Part shown: one piece after another, positions 42,672-52,237 of the stretch
Position numbering within the stretch: position 1 is the first letter of the stretch
How the letters are laid out: each line of letters begins with the position of its first letter
Assembly (NCBI GenBank): GCA_022360655.1
Contig: JAKSCK010000242.1
Coordinates: 1 to 64,000, forward strand
Reading direction: 5' to 3'
Length of the DNA stretch: 64,000 nucleotides
From: Spirochaetales bacterium
GTDB lineage: Bacteria > Spirochaetota > Spirochaetia > DSM-2461
The notes under the pieces: model-generated
Databases searched by the model: none
What the model was told of the DNA's origin: nothing
Seen by the model: the letters and a program-made list of their open reading frames with translations, nothing else
Position numbers and translations under genes: made by a program

Positions 42672-44450
42672 ATGGAGAAAAATAGGCGTACCGTCCACTG
42701 CGGCGAACTCGGAATCGGCGACGTGGGCCGAGAAGTAACCCTCAACGGCTGGATCCATCGTAACCGCGACCACGGCGGGGTCCATTTCATCAACCTCCGG
42801 GACCGAAACGGCATCACCCAGGCCGTCATTGATGAGGATGCCCCCACCCCTCTCAAAGAATCCGCCGGAGAACTGCGCATGGAATTCTGCGTGGCCGCCA
42901 CCGGCGTGGTACGCGCCCGCCCAGAAGGCATGGTGAATCCCGATATGGCCACCGGCCAAATTGAACTGTCCATCACGGACTTAGAAATCCTCAACACCTG
43001 CCCTCCCCTTCCCTTCATGATTGATGGGGAAGATGAAGCCAATGAAAACCTGCGACTCAAGCACCGCTATCTTGATTTGCGGAATGCTGGCATGCGGGAC
43101 CGGGTGAAGATGCGCCATCAGGCCACCTGGGCCATCCGCAATTACTTGGTGGAAAATGGCTTCTGGGAAATAGAAACCCCCACCCTCATCAAATCCACCC
43201 CAGAAGGGGCCCGTGACTACCTGGTTCCCTCCCGTGTTAATCCCGGCCGTTTCTATGCTCTTCCCCAATCCCCCCAGCTCTACAAGCAGATTCTCATGGC
43301 TGGCGGCACCGACCGCTACTACCAAGTGGCCCGCTGCTATCGGGATGAAGATGCCCGGGGCGACCGACAACCTGAATTCACTCAGATTGACCTGGAAATG
43401 AGTTTTGCCAGCCGGGATGATGTATTGGCCCTGGTGGAAGGCATGATGGCCCGCACCTTCAAAGATGTACTGAACCGGGAGATTCCCCTGCCCTTCCCCC
43501 GCCTCTCCTGGAAAGAGGCCATGGAGAAATACGGTTCAGATAAACCCGATCTCCGTTTTGCGATGGAGTTCCAAGACTTTGCCCCCTATGTTCCCGCCTC
43601 TGACTTTGGCGTGTTCAAATCCGTCTTGGAAGCGGGCGGAGCCGTGAAGGCCATGGTGGTTCCAGGAGCTGCAGCCAACTACTCCCGCAAGAAAATCACC
43701 GAACTCGAAGATGTGGCCAAAACCCGGGGAGCCAAAGGCTTGGCTTGGATGAAAGTCACCACTGACGGCCTGGATGGCGGCGTATCCAAGTTCTACGCTC
43801 CCCAAGCCCAGGCCATCCAAGAGGGACTGGGAGCCAAAGAAGGTGATCTCATTCTGCTCATGGGAGCCAACTGGAAAACCGCCGTGGAATCCCTCGGGGC
43901 TGTTCGGGTCAAACTGGGCAAAGATCTTGGACTGGCTCGTCCCGATGATTTCCAATTTTGCTGGGTGATTGACTTCCCCCTCTTTGAGCAGAATGAAGAA
44001 ACGGGGGATTGGGAACCAGCGCACCACATGTTCTCCATGCCCCAGGAGCAATTCCTACCCACCCTGGAAGAGAATCCTGGAGAAGTTCTGGGCGATCTCT
44101 ACGACATGGTTCTCAATGGGAATGAACTGGCCTCTGGATCTGTGCGTATCCACAATCCTGCCATTCAGTCCCGAATCTTTGACATTGTGGGATTCCCGGA
44201 AGAAGAGGCCAAGGAACGCTTTGGATTTTTCTTGGAAGCCCTGCGCTATGGTGCTCCCCCCCATGCTGGATTGGCCGTGGGCTTTGACCGCTTGGTGATG
44301 GTGATGGCTCAGATGGACACCATCCGTGATGTCATTGCCTTCCCCAAAAACACCCAGGGAATCAGTCCCATGGATGAAAGCCCCTCTCCTGTTGATGGGG
44401 CTCAACTCTCTGATCTCCACCTTTCTGTTCTTCAAACAGAAGAAGAGTAA
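42672..44450 (+). CDS. aspS: aspartyl-tRNA synthetase, bacterial type
   Basis: A 592-residue class II synthetase. The OB-fold anticodon domain is at 1-105, motif 2 (CYRDEDARGDRQPEFTQ) near 225, a GAD insertion at about 300-420, and motif 3 (GFDRLVMVMA) near 540. Length and the GAD domain mark the bacterial form. Whether it charges only tRNA-Asp or also tRNA-Asn was not judged. Its codons are more GC-rich than its neighbours, as is common for highly expressed genes. Confidence 0.95.
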   Translation: MEKNRRTVHCGELGIGDVGREVTLNGWIHRNRDHGGVHFINLRDRNGITQAVIDEDAPTPLKESAGELRMEFCVAATGVVRARPEGMVNPDMATGQIELSITDLEILNTCPPLPFMIDGEDEANENLRLKHRYLDLRNAGMRDRVKMRHQATWAIRNYLVENGFWEIETPTLIKSTPEGARDYLVPSRVNPGRFYALPQSPQLYKQILMAGGTDRYYQVARCYRDEDARGDRQPEFTQIDLEMSFASRDDVLALVEGMMARTFKDVLNREIPLPFPRLSWKEAMEKYGSDKPDLRFAMEFQDFAPYVPASDFGVFKSVLEAGGAVKAMVVPGAAANYSRKKITELEDVAKTRGAKGLAWMKVTTDGLDGGVSKFYAPQAQAIQEGLGAKEGDLILLMGANWKTAVESLGAVRVKLGKDLGLARPDDFQFCWVIDFPLFEQNEETGDWEPAHHMFSMPQEQFLPTLEENPGEVLGDLYDMVLNGNELASGSVRIHNPAIQSRIFDIVGFPEEEAKERFGFFLEALRYGAPPHAGLAVGFDRLVMVMAQMDTIRDVIAFPKNTQGISPMDESPSPVDGAQLSDLHLSVLQTEEE

Positions 44451-44454
44451 TATC

Positions 44455-44482
44455 GACCCCTGGGCCATCCGGCCCAGGGGTC
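44455..44482 (+). terminator. terminator hairpin after aspS
   Basis: GACCCCTGGGCC (44455-44466) and GGCCCAGGGGTC (44471-44482) form a perfect 12-bp stem around ATCC, starting 5 bases after the aspS stop. It has the TCGACCCC edge. Confidence 0.7.
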
Positions 44483-44587
44483 AGCCTCAGGCAAAAACCA
44501 TCCACTTCCCCACTCTCAATTTGGAAAACAATCTTGTCATAAATCTGTAGATCCATTTAACTTCAGAAAAATTTCGTCGAGGTTCAA

Positions 44588-44962
44588 ATGATCGATTTTA
44601 ACAACAAGCCTTTCTTTAAACTTTCTCCAATTCCAACCGAATCCATTCTGAAGCCCATTCATGATTTCATTATTGATGGTGAAGAGATTCTCTCTAGCTT
44701 CAAAACAATGAGAGATCAACTTATCTTCACAAACAAACGAATCATTTCTGCAAATGTCCAAGGATTGACAGGAAAAAAAGTGGACTATACATCCATTCCC
44801 TACAGTAAAATCCAAACGTTTTCCATTGAAACAGCAGGAACCTTGGACCTGGACTGTGAACTCGAGGTGTATATCAGCTCCATCGGAAAAATTAAGTTTG
44901 AGATAAAGGGTGGTTTTGATATTGTTTCTTTTAACAAAATCATAAGCCAGTATGTTTTGTAG
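44588..44962 (+). CDS. bacterial PH-domain protein (YvbH-like)
   Basis: A 124-residue cytoplasmic protein with a bacterial pleckstrin-homology fold: a seven-strand pattern including LIFTNKRIISAN, VDYTSIPYSKIQTFSIE and LEVYISSIGKIKFEI, then a C-terminal helix. The F-T-N-K-R strand is characteristic of YvbH-type proteins. Function unknown. CGAGG precedes the ATG. Confidence 0.75.
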   Translation: MIDFNNKPFFKLSPIPTESILKPIHDFIIDGEEILSSFKTMRDQLIFTNKRIISANVQGLTGKKVDYTSIPYSKIQTFSIETAGTLDLDCELEVYISSIGKIKFEIKGGFDIVSFNKIISQYVL

Positions 44963-45010
44963 TCCTCTCATTCATCCAGTCCACCTGTGATGGATTGAAA
45001 CTCTTTCATA

Positions 45011-45041
45011 CCAGTAAAGGATGAATGTTATCCTTTACTGG
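45011..45041 (+). other. 12-bp hairpin between PH-domain and nucleotidase genes
   Basis: CCAGTAAAGGAT (45011-45022) and ATCCTTTACTGG (45030-45041) pair perfectly around a 7-base loop. No T run follows. It may be the 3' end of the PH-domain transcript or part of the leader of the next gene. Confidence 0.5.
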
Positions 45042-45088
45042 CCGGGAACTCCTCTTCATGATAGCGTGAAGAAAAAAGGAGTCTTCTC

Positions 45089-46903
45089 ATGTCACCCTCT
45101 CTCACGGCTTCCCTAAAACAAATCCTCTTCTCTTTAACCATTCTCAATTTTAGTTCTGTGCTCTTTGCCCAAGAAATCACTGTACTGAGCTTAAATGACA
45201 GCCATTCCAGAATGTATGAAATACCTCTGGAACAAAACAGTCCTGATGGGAAGATCAATGGTGGTGCAGCACGAGCCGCTCAGATGTTGGATTCATTGAA
45301 GCAAGATGATTCCACATTGGTGCTCCATGCTGGAGACTTCACCGATGGATCCATCATGATTGCCGCGGATGGCGGTGGGGGCGATCTCAATCTACTCAAG
45401 GCCATGGAAGTGGATGCAGCGGTGATTGGAAACCATGAGGTGGCCTTTGGCCCTGAGGGTTTGGCCACCATGATCCAAGCGGCTGAAAAACCCATGGTAC
45501 CCCTTCTTTGCAGCAACATCGAATTCTCTGATGCAGATACCCCTTTAGGACACAGTGATGATGCCTTAGAAGCTCTTTATTCTGAATCCCCTAAGGAGGG
45601 TGGGTTTCTGCATCGCTCCTACATCAAAACTCTTTCGAATGGAACACGTGTGGGATTTTTTGGACTGATGGGAGAAAAAGTGCTCATGCCGGATTCCATT
45701 CCCCTCCAATTCCCCATCCGTTACCGTGAGGTGCAGAAACTGGTGGATGAATTACAAGCAGAAGCTGATGTGGTGATTTGTCTCATGCATGCTTCCGCTG
45801 GAGAGGATGAAGATGGGAATTTGACGGGAGAAGCCGGAGATTTAGCCCGCCATGTTCAAGGCATCAATCTCATCGTTGCGGGCCACTCCCATTCCATCTT
45901 TGGGCTCACCCAAGTTCCAGATAAAAAAAAGGAATGGACAACAGCGGCAATGGAAGCTGGTGATGACTTTGATACCGTGGCCCAAGCCCTTCTTGTGAAA
46001 ACAGATGAGGATTGGATGGTGGAACGCATTGAACACCATGCGGTGAATGAATCCACACCAGCCTCACCAGAAATTAAAGCCTTCATCCAAAATCTCCGGT
46101 TGGATGTGGAAGAGCAATATTTGCGTCAATTCCCTCAAATTGGGGATGGAAAAGTCTTTGACGCACTGGCAGAACTGCCCTTCACTCTTACACCGGAAGA
46201 ATCCATCAAACTTGTAGCCGATTCCATGCGGGAGATGGCTGATTCCGATGTGGCTTTCTGCACTCCGGGGGGAGATTCAGCCTTGATTCGTACACAGGAA
46301 GGGGAACAAGTGACTCTCTATGATGCCTTTGCAGCCATGCCTCATAGCTGGGGACAAGATGGCACCCATGGCGGAATGCTCTACAAATTCCAACTTCGCG
46401 CCGATGAACTTCGCCTTCTTGCCGACTTTGGTACCGCCTTTTTGGGACAAATGACACCGGATATGTACTTGGTGCCCTCAGGAATGGAATTCACCATCAA
46501 CACCTCAAAGCTTCCCCTTCGACGATTGCAGCGTCTAACCCTGAAGGATGGGACGCTTTTGTATGAACGCGGAAGCAAGGGACGAGATTGGAAAGTTGGT
46601 AAACATGATTTATACACCGTCAGCACCAGCCTACTCACCCTTTATGGGCTGAAATACCTCTCCGAAACACTTCCTCTTCTGGACTTGTGGCCTCGGGATG
46701 AGGAGGGGAAGAAAGTCAAATGGAACATGGCCGTTGAATTGGATGATTTTATCGTCATGAAAACGGATGATTCCGGAAGGGAGTATCCCGTGAAGGCGTG
46801 GTATGCCCTGGCTTCCTGGCTTTATGAGCAAGGTGAAATTCCAGCCCAATATCAGAGCGAAAATTCTGATTCCCGGATTCTTGATTTGGCTTCAGCACAA
46901 TAA
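45089..46903 (+). CDS. 5'-nucleotidase/UDP-sugar hydrolase-type phosphoesterase
   Basis: A 604-residue exported enzyme. The signal peptide spans about 1-28 (VLFAQE). The calcineurin-like domain has LNDSHS (Asp37, His39), GDFTDG, GNHE and GHSHS, all metal ligands of the family. The C-terminal 5_nucleotid_C domain (about 345-560) binds the nucleobase. It probably releases nucleosides and phosphate in the periplasm. GGAG precedes the ATG. It is monocistronic and convergent with the LamG gene. Confidence 0.87.
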   Translation: MSPSLTASLKQILFSLTILNFSSVLFAQEITVLSLNDSHSRMYEIPLEQNSPDGKINGGAARAAQMLDSLKQDDSTLVLHAGDFTDGSIMIAADGGGGDLNLLKAMEVDAAVIGNHEVAFGPEGLATMIQAAEKPMVPLLCSNIEFSDADTPLGHSDDALEALYSESPKEGGFLHRSYIKTLSNGTRVGFFGLMGEKVLMPDSIPLQFPIRYREVQKLVDELQAEADVVICLMHASAGEDEDGNLTGEAGDLARHVQGINLIVAGHSHSIFGLTQVPDKKKEWTTAAMEAGDDFDTVAQALLVKTDEDWMVERIEHHAVNESTPASPEIKAFIQNLRLDVEEQYLRQFPQIGDGKVFDALAELPFTLTPEESIKLVADSMREMADSDVAFCTPGGDSALIRTQEGEQVTLYDAFAAMPHSWGQDGTHGGMLYKFQLRADELRLLADFGTAFLGQMTPDMYLVPSGMEFTINTSKLPLRRLQRLTLKDGTLLYERGSKGRDWKVGKHDLYTVSTSLLTLYGLKYLSETLPLLDLWPRDEEGKKVKWNMAVELDDFIVMKTDDSGREYPVKAWYALASWLYEQGEIPAQYQSENSDSRILDLASAQ

Positions 46904-46909
46904 AAGCTC

Positions 46910-46937
46910 ACCCAAGGGAGCAATTGCTCCCTTGGGT
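46910..46937. terminator. bidirectional hairpin between convergent genes
   Basis: A 28-base perfect palindrome with arms ACCCAAGGGAGCAA/TTGCTCCCTTGGGT lies between the nucleotidase stop and the LamG-protein stop. It can form the same hairpin on both strands and probably ends both transcripts. Confidence 0.7.
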
Positions 46938-46946
46938 ATTCTGATC

Positions 46947-49922
46947 TTAGAACCAACCTGTGGGCACCCGTTGTCCGTGATAACGCAGGATTTCTGTCAT
47001 AACCCGACGGGGAACACTCAAAACACTTCCATGACGAGCATTGGGTGGGAACTCCGTTGAGATGGAAGTCCATCGATTCATATCAGTGGACGTTGAAGCT
47101 CCCCAGTAACCACCATCGGCAAAATAATCATAGTAGAGAATGAAATCATCCCCTTCATTTGTTCGAATAATCTGCGGTCCTTCCACACCACGAACGGAGG
47201 GAAGAATATCCGTTGTTCCAGAAAGTTCTATGAGAGTTTGACCTGTGGCTTTTAAGATATGACGCTGATTATGTGCTCCATGCTCTGTCTTATAGTACCC
47301 ATAGATGGTGTCTCCCTCCTGAATGACCGTGAGATCAATCACTGCAAAGCCCGGATCAAAGAGCAAGGCCGGTTCGGAGAACGTGCGCCAATCCGTGGTG
47401 GTTCGGTAAAAAATCTTTTCTCGTTCTTCATCTGAATCCACCTGATTATTCCCATTCAAGTCATAATCTCGACTGGTCCAGAAGACATAGAACTGACTTC
47501 CATCATAGAAAAATTCTGGAGCCCAAGCATTGGGCGCTGTGTTGCTGACTGGAACGGCCTGGAACTGTCCATCATAAACCGATCGGCCTCCATTGGCCCC
47601 TGTCCAGTGAATACCATCTGTAGATTCCCAATGAAAAGCCTTTTTGTTGTCCCAGCCCCAGGTGTGCACCAGATGATATTTTCCATTCACAAACTGCATG
47701 TAAGGATCCCGCATTCGCACGGTTGATCGTGCGTAGGCATCAAACACAACCCGGGGATTCCCCTGGGAATCGATAAGGGTATTCCAATTCAATGCATCCG
47801 TGCTGAAGGCATAATGCATGTTCTCTCCATGGGCATCATTGGTGTTGGCAAACCAAGCCATGAGGTAGACATGATCTGGAACAGAAGGATGTTCTTGATA
47901 AAGCCGCACGACTTCACTGATGTTGAGAGCCTTCTTATAAATACGCACTTCATCCACAACGCCTTCAAAATAATTTGTGATGCGGCTATTCCATTTGGCT
48001 GCACCAATATGAATAGCACCACGGGAAGGCCAAGCATGGGTATACGAGGTTTCCCCTTGATACTCCCCATTCACATAAAGAAGGACCTTTTGTTGCTCAG
48101 AATCATAGACTCCAACAACATGGTACCAAATATTTGGAACAACTCGGGAATAGGAAACCACTTTGGCCATGCCTTGAGTATTGGTGGAATCTCCAGGAAG
48201 TAAACTGAAGGCCCAATGATCGCCATCTGTGATTTCAAGATAGAATCCACTCACCCGCTCTCCTTCTTGGGAAAGCACCACTTGATATCGATCTTCCAGA
48301 TTCTCAACCTTGGCATAAACGGAAACAGTGTAGCTTTCTGTTGTGTTTAAATGCCCATATGAAGGAACTTCAACTCGATCATGAGCACCATCGAGTCTGC
48401 GGGCTTTCGCAATCAGTCCGTCCACCCATCGTAATCCCCCAATCATTCGGCCATGATTGCCTCCAATTTGAGAGCGGAAAGTTTCATCAAAGCTCCACTG
48501 ACCAATCAGGGGAGAACCATAAAGAGTCTCAATTTCTGATTCTGTAAGAACACGTCGATGCAATTCCACATCATCAATTTGACCATGGAAGTAATCTACG
48601 GCTCTTCCATTCCACTTTGCCCGCCCAATGACCGTATGTCCCTGAGCCCTGAAGTCAATGGTTCCAGCCACTTCCTGCTGCAATTCTCCATTCACATAGA
48701 GTTTGAGCTTAGAATCGTCATCATCATAAACTCCAACAAGATGGTACCAATATTCAGGCAGAGCAGGACGGCGTGATTTTGCGCGAACAACGGCTGAGGA
48801 GCTGTTGTCCTGGTTATAGGCGCTGAATGCCCAACGGTTATCCTGGGTCCGCTGAAGATAGAAGCCGCTGACTTGTGAACCATCCTGAGAGAGGACTGTT
48901 TTATATCCTCCCCAGTCAGAAGTAACTTTGGCCCAAGCAGACACTGTAAAACTCGAAGTTGTATCGACAAGAGGTGCAGGGATATCAATGTAGTCATCTC
49001 GTCCGTCAAAAGATTGAGCCCAACGTTCTCCCCGGCGATTTGGCACTGCAGTGAGTCCACCATAGGCTCGACCATGATTGGCTCCAAGAGCATTCTCGAT
49101 TCTTGTTCCTCGGGATTCATCAAGGGAGAAACGGGCTAAGAGTTCAGGGGAACGATAATCATCAGGATTTCCAGAGAGTGCATGCACCTCACGATGATGA
49201 AGTGCGCGGTTGTACACTTTCACTTCATCAATGGCACCACGGAAATGGTCAGCAGATTGGTAGTTCCACCGAGCTCGGCCAATGAGGGTATGACCATACG
49301 AGGTCCACGTGAGCCATTCATCAATCTCTTGGACTAAAACTCCATTCACATACAAACGCATCTGGCCTGCAACACTGTCATTGACACCAACAAGGTGATA
49401 CCACTGGCCAGGCACAACCGTGTCTACGGCTTGGGCGCGAAGGAAGCGATGCCCCCAATACGCATCGCGATTGGATGCAACAAAAGCCCAATGATTATCA
49501 CTGGTTCTTTGGAGCATATACACACTGTTTCTATTTGCTTCTAAGGCAATCACAGCCTGATTCGCATGGGTGGAAACATGAGGTTGAACCCAGGCCGAAA
49601 CAGTGAAACTCTGGGCGGTGTTCACCAAGGAAGATGGAACATCCACATAGTCATCAATGCCATCAAACAGCAGAGAATTTCCAAGTCCATTGGGACCAAT
49701 GATATGGCTGACACCACCATGGGCAGTTCCATGAACCAATCCAACTTGATTGGAAATCACAGTGGTGTCTTTTTCATTCATGTCCCAATGGGCCACTAAT
49801 CCATTGCCCAATGTGGAAACAGAACGTGAAGCCGAGGAGAGTTCTTTTTGGAGGAGAGGGTTTCGGCAACTTAGAAAAACAATTGCAGTAAAAAGACCGA
49901 TGAGCAGAAGACATTTCTTCAT
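46947..49922 (-). CDS. lipoprotein with three LamG domains and a GH43-like domain
   Basis: A 991-residue surface or periplasmic lipoprotein (LSC lipobox, Cys at about 19). Three concanavalin-like LamG repeats (about 45-250, 270-465, 480-690) share FTVSAWV/YTVSVYA, GQ/PxxWYHLVGVYD and a DEVKVYNRAL-type end. The C-terminal 300 residues look like a five-bladed GH43/62 hydrolase: MRDPYM, a WAPEFF strand, IDLTVI and VEGPQII supply the expected Asp, Asp and Glu. Likely an arabinan or other furanoside-cleaving or binding protein. Its neighbour is a YtfQ-like sugar importer. Confidence 0.8.
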   Translation of the reverse strand: MKKCLLLIGLFTAIVFLSCRNPLLQKELSSASRSVSTLGNGLVAHWDMNEKDTTVISNQVGLVHGTAHGGVSHIIGPNGLGNSLLFDGIDDYVDVPSSLVNTAQSFTVSAWVQPHVSTHANQAVIALEANRNSVYMLQRTSDNHWAFVASNRDAYWGHRFLRAQAVDTVVPGQWYHLVGVNDSVAGQMRLYVNGVLVQEIDEWLTWTSYGHTLIGRARWNYQSADHFRGAIDEVKVYNRALHHREVHALSGNPDDYRSPELLARFSLDESRGTRIENALGANHGRAYGGLTAVPNRRGERWAQSFDGRDDYIDIPAPLVDTTSSFTVSAWAKVTSDWGGYKTVLSQDGSQVSGFYLQRTQDNRWAFSAYNQDNSSSAVVRAKSRRPALPEYWYHLVGVYDDDDSKLKLYVNGELQQEVAGTIDFRAQGHTVIGRAKWNGRAVDYFHGQIDDVELHRRVLTESEIETLYGSPLIGQWSFDETFRSQIGGNHGRMIGGLRWVDGLIAKARRLDGAHDRVEVPSYGHLNTTESYTVSVYAKVENLEDRYQVVLSQEGERVSGFYLEITDGDHWAFSLLPGDSTNTQGMAKVVSYSRVVPNIWYHVVGVYDSEQQKVLLYVNGEYQGETSYTHAWPSRGAIHIGAAKWNSRITNYFEGVVDEVRIYKKALNISEVVRLYQEHPSVPDHVYLMAWFANTNDAHGENMHYAFSTDALNWNTLIDSQGNPRVVFDAYARSTVRMRDPYMQFVNGKYHLVHTWGWDNKKAFHWESTDGIHWTGANGGRSVYDGQFQAVPVSNTAPNAWAPEFFYDGSQFYVFWTSRDYDLNGNNQVDSDEEREKIFYRTTTDWRTFSEPALLFDPGFAVIDLTVIQEGDTIYGYYKTEHGAHNQRHILKATGQTLIELSGTTDILPSVRGVEGPQIIRTNEGDDFILYYDYFADGGYWGASTSTDMNRWTSISTEFPPNARHGSVLSVPRRVMTEILRYHGQRVPTGWF

Positions 49923-50130
49923 AACAGCGCTCCTATTTATTACAATTCAACTACTATTAGTTTATCTCAAAAATCTCTAAAAAACGAATAATCTAAATTT
50001 TCTATAAGTTTTTAATCAAAAAACAAATACGGATGCAATAAATCGAATAGATAATCAAAATGAAAAACATAAATATCCGTTATGAATAGACCTTTAGCGA
50101 GATTTTTGGTGAGATTATTAAGAATGGAAG

Positions 50131-50166
50131 GAGATGGTTTTAGACCTCTGATTCTAAAACCATCTC
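50131..50166 (-). terminator. 14-bp hairpin after the sugar permease gene
   Basis: GAGATGGTTTTAGA (50131-50144) pairs with TCTAAAACCATCTC (50153-50166), 16 bases past the stop of the last importer gene. It lacks a U run on that strand but is well placed as an mRNA 3' end. The AT-rich stretch from 49923 to 50130 upstream of the LamG gene holds no other gene. Confidence 0.5.
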
Positions 50167-50182
50167 AAAAAAACAATACAAA

Positions 50183-51175
50183 TTAGGATTCAACCGCGCG
50201 AGCCGTTTTTTCGGCCACAAAGGTTTGAATCAAAATAAACGTGAGCACTAAAAGACCAACAAGAATTTGGGCCCACCATTCCCGGAATGCAGAAATATAA
50301 GCCGGCAACTTAAAAACAAGCCCATAAATCAACACACCAAAAAAGGTTCCAATCACACGACCGGCTCCACCAGTGAGAAGGGTTCCTCCAATCACCACAG
50401 AAGCAATCACATGAAGCTCCAATCCAATCGTATTATGCGGTTTTCCTGATGCAAGATGAATGGTAAACACAATGCCACCAAGTGTGGCCAATAGACTGCT
50501 CATGACATAGATCAAAACCTTGGTTCGTTTCACAGGAAGTCCCATCAAAACAGCAGAACTTTCATTACCACCAACAGCATACACATTTCGGCCAAAACGT
50601 GTGTATTTGGAAACAAGAATCCCTAGAATCAAAATCAGGATAAACACCCAAACATACAAAGAGAGATTCCCCGCCCCAACACGAATTCCTGTGCGCTTCA
50701 TGAAAGCAATGAAGGGGTCGTCCTGGATACTTATGGTCCCCTGATGCACCACATAGGCCAAACCTCGCATCAGGAACATGGCCACAAGGGTCACCAGAAA
50801 TTCAGGAAGTTCAAAATATGTGATGAGACACCCAATGGAGAGCCCAAGTACAAGACCAATGCCCAAGCAAATCAGCATGGAAATCCAACTTGGCATACCA
50901 TAGGACTGATGCATTTTGGCAATAAATATGGATGTGAATGCCACAACCGAACCCACAGAAAGATCAATACCACCTGAAATAATCACAAAGGTCATACCAA
51001 CAGCAATAATCCCAACAAAGGCATTGGTTTTAAAAATGTTTACAAAGTTATACAAACTAAAAAACCCAGGAAACATGATGGATGCAGCGGCATACATCAG
51101 GAAAAAAATGCTAATGGTGGTGAGAATGGGTATGTTATTCACTGAGAGCTTAGGGAGTTTTTTGAACGAGTTCAT
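50183..51175 (-). CDS. yjfF: sugar ABC transporter permease, YjfF type
   Basis: A 330-residue permease of the RbsC/galactofuranose group with about 8-10 membrane segments. GGIDLSVGSVVAF and GNESSAVLMGLPV are the family motifs. It pairs with the YtfT-type permease upstream, overlapping it by 4 bases. By comparison with E. coli YtfQRT-YjfF it would import furanose sugars; the substrate here is inferred. Confidence 0.85.
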   Translation of the reverse strand: MNSFKKLPKLSVNNIPILTTISIFFLMYAAASIMFPGFFSLYNFVNIFKTNAFVGIIAVGMTFVIISGGIDLSVGSVVAFTSIFIAKMHQSYGMPSWISMLICLGIGLVLGLSIGCLITYFELPEFLVTLVAMFLMRGLAYVVHQGTISIQDDPFIAFMKRTGIRVGAGNLSLYVWVFILILILGILVSKYTRFGRNVYAVGGNESSAVLMGLPVKRTKVLIYVMSSLLATLGGIVFTIHLASGKPHNTIGLELHVIASVVIGGTLLTGGAGRVIGTFFGVLIYGLVFKLPAYISAFREWWAQILVGLLVLTFILIQTFVAEKTARAVES

Positions 51176-52227
51176 CGTGCCCTCCTTGATTTGATGGAAG
51201 CCCAGCCCTGAGCGGCATAGGCCCGGAGTTTTTCCGACTGAATCAGAGCCACAACAATGAGAACCACTGCTTTAAAAACAAGGGAGTACTCGTAGGGCCA
51301 GCGCTGGAAGTACACCGTTGTGGAAAGACTTTGGATGATGAGAGCACCCACAATGGATCCAGCAAGTGTGAATCGCCCCCCCCACATGGTTCCACCAATA
51401 ATGACCGCTGCAATCGCATCCAATTCAATCATGTTTCCGGTGTTATAAGGACTCGTACTGGATTCACCAGCCACATGAACAAGACCGGCTAAACCAGCAC
51501 AGAGTCCACAGAAGACATAGGTGCCCATGGTGATGAGTCGGGTTCGAATCCCCATGTATCGGCTGGCTTTCCGATTCTCTCCAACAGCCTCAATGAAAAC
51601 ACCAAGGGCGGTCCGTTTAGTCACCAAAACTGTGATGAGAAATACTGCCGCGGCAATCCACACAGGAAGTGGTAAACCTAAGAAATATCCCAAACCAAGT
51701 TTTGTGAAAGGCACACCATGGTAGGTTGGGGTTTGTCCTTCCACCATCAGTACCGCTAACCCACGGGCTGAATACATCATGATGAGTGTGGCAATAATGG
51801 GTTGTATTCTCACAAGAGCAACAAGGGCTCCATTGATTAGCCCCAACAGCATGGCAATGAGCAGTGGAACAGCCATGATAAGAAGCAGTGGCGGTTGGGG
51901 ATTGGCCACGGGAAGTCCCTGAAGATAACCAGGACGAATCATTAATGCAGCCATGGCCCCTGCTGTTGCCATCACAGATCCCACAGAAAGATCAATTCCC
52001 CCAGTAGCATAAACCAGAGTCATTCCCACAGCCAGAATGCACACCCGAGCCCCATTATTTAAGATATTGATGAGGTTTCCCCGGATTTTTCCATCTTCAT
52101 GGAGAGAAACCTGGAAGAACTCTGGTGAGATAATCAAATTGAGTAGTAAAATTGCTGCTAATCCCGCCAGCACAAAAAGAAAGCGTTTGGTGAGCGGGTT
52201 AGGATTTTGTAGTAGTTTTCCATCCAT
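51172..52227 (-). CDS. ytfT: sugar ABC transporter permease, YtfT type
   Basis: A 351-residue RbsC-type permease. ATGGIDLSVGSVMATAGA and VGENRKASRYMGI are typical. The start at 52227 (MDGKLLQNPN) has a TTGAGG ribosome site and leaves a 10-base gap from the ATPase gene. It is followed by the YjfF-type partner with an ATGA overlap. Confidence 0.86.
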   Translation of the reverse strand: MDGKLLQNPNPLTKRFLFVLAGLAAILLLNLIISPEFFQVSLHEDGKIRGNLINILNNGARVCILAVGMTLVYATGGIDLSVGSVMATAGAMAALMIRPGYLQGLPVANPQPPLLLIMAVPLLIAMLLGLINGALVALVRIQPIIATLIMMYSARGLAVLMVEGQTPTYHGVPFTKLGLGYFLGLPLPVWIAAAVFLITVLVTKRTALGVFIEAVGENRKASRYMGIRTRLITMGTYVFCGLCAGLAGLVHVAGESSTSPYNTGNMIELDAIAAVIIGGTMWGGRFTLAGSIVGALIIQSLSTTVYFQRWPYEYSLVFKAVVLIVVALIQSEKLRAYAAQGWASIKSRRAR

Positions 52228-52237
52228 GGTTCTATCC

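Noticed and set aside
43536-44051. Long antisense open frames inside aspS and other GC-rich genes
   Set aside because: They mirror the codon pattern of the sense gene and have no ribosome site or recognisable protein features.
48000-49900. The repeated LamG coding stretches as a CRISPR-like or satellite repeat
   Set aside because: The similarity is at protein level over domains of about 200 residues, with diverged DNA and no regular short unit.
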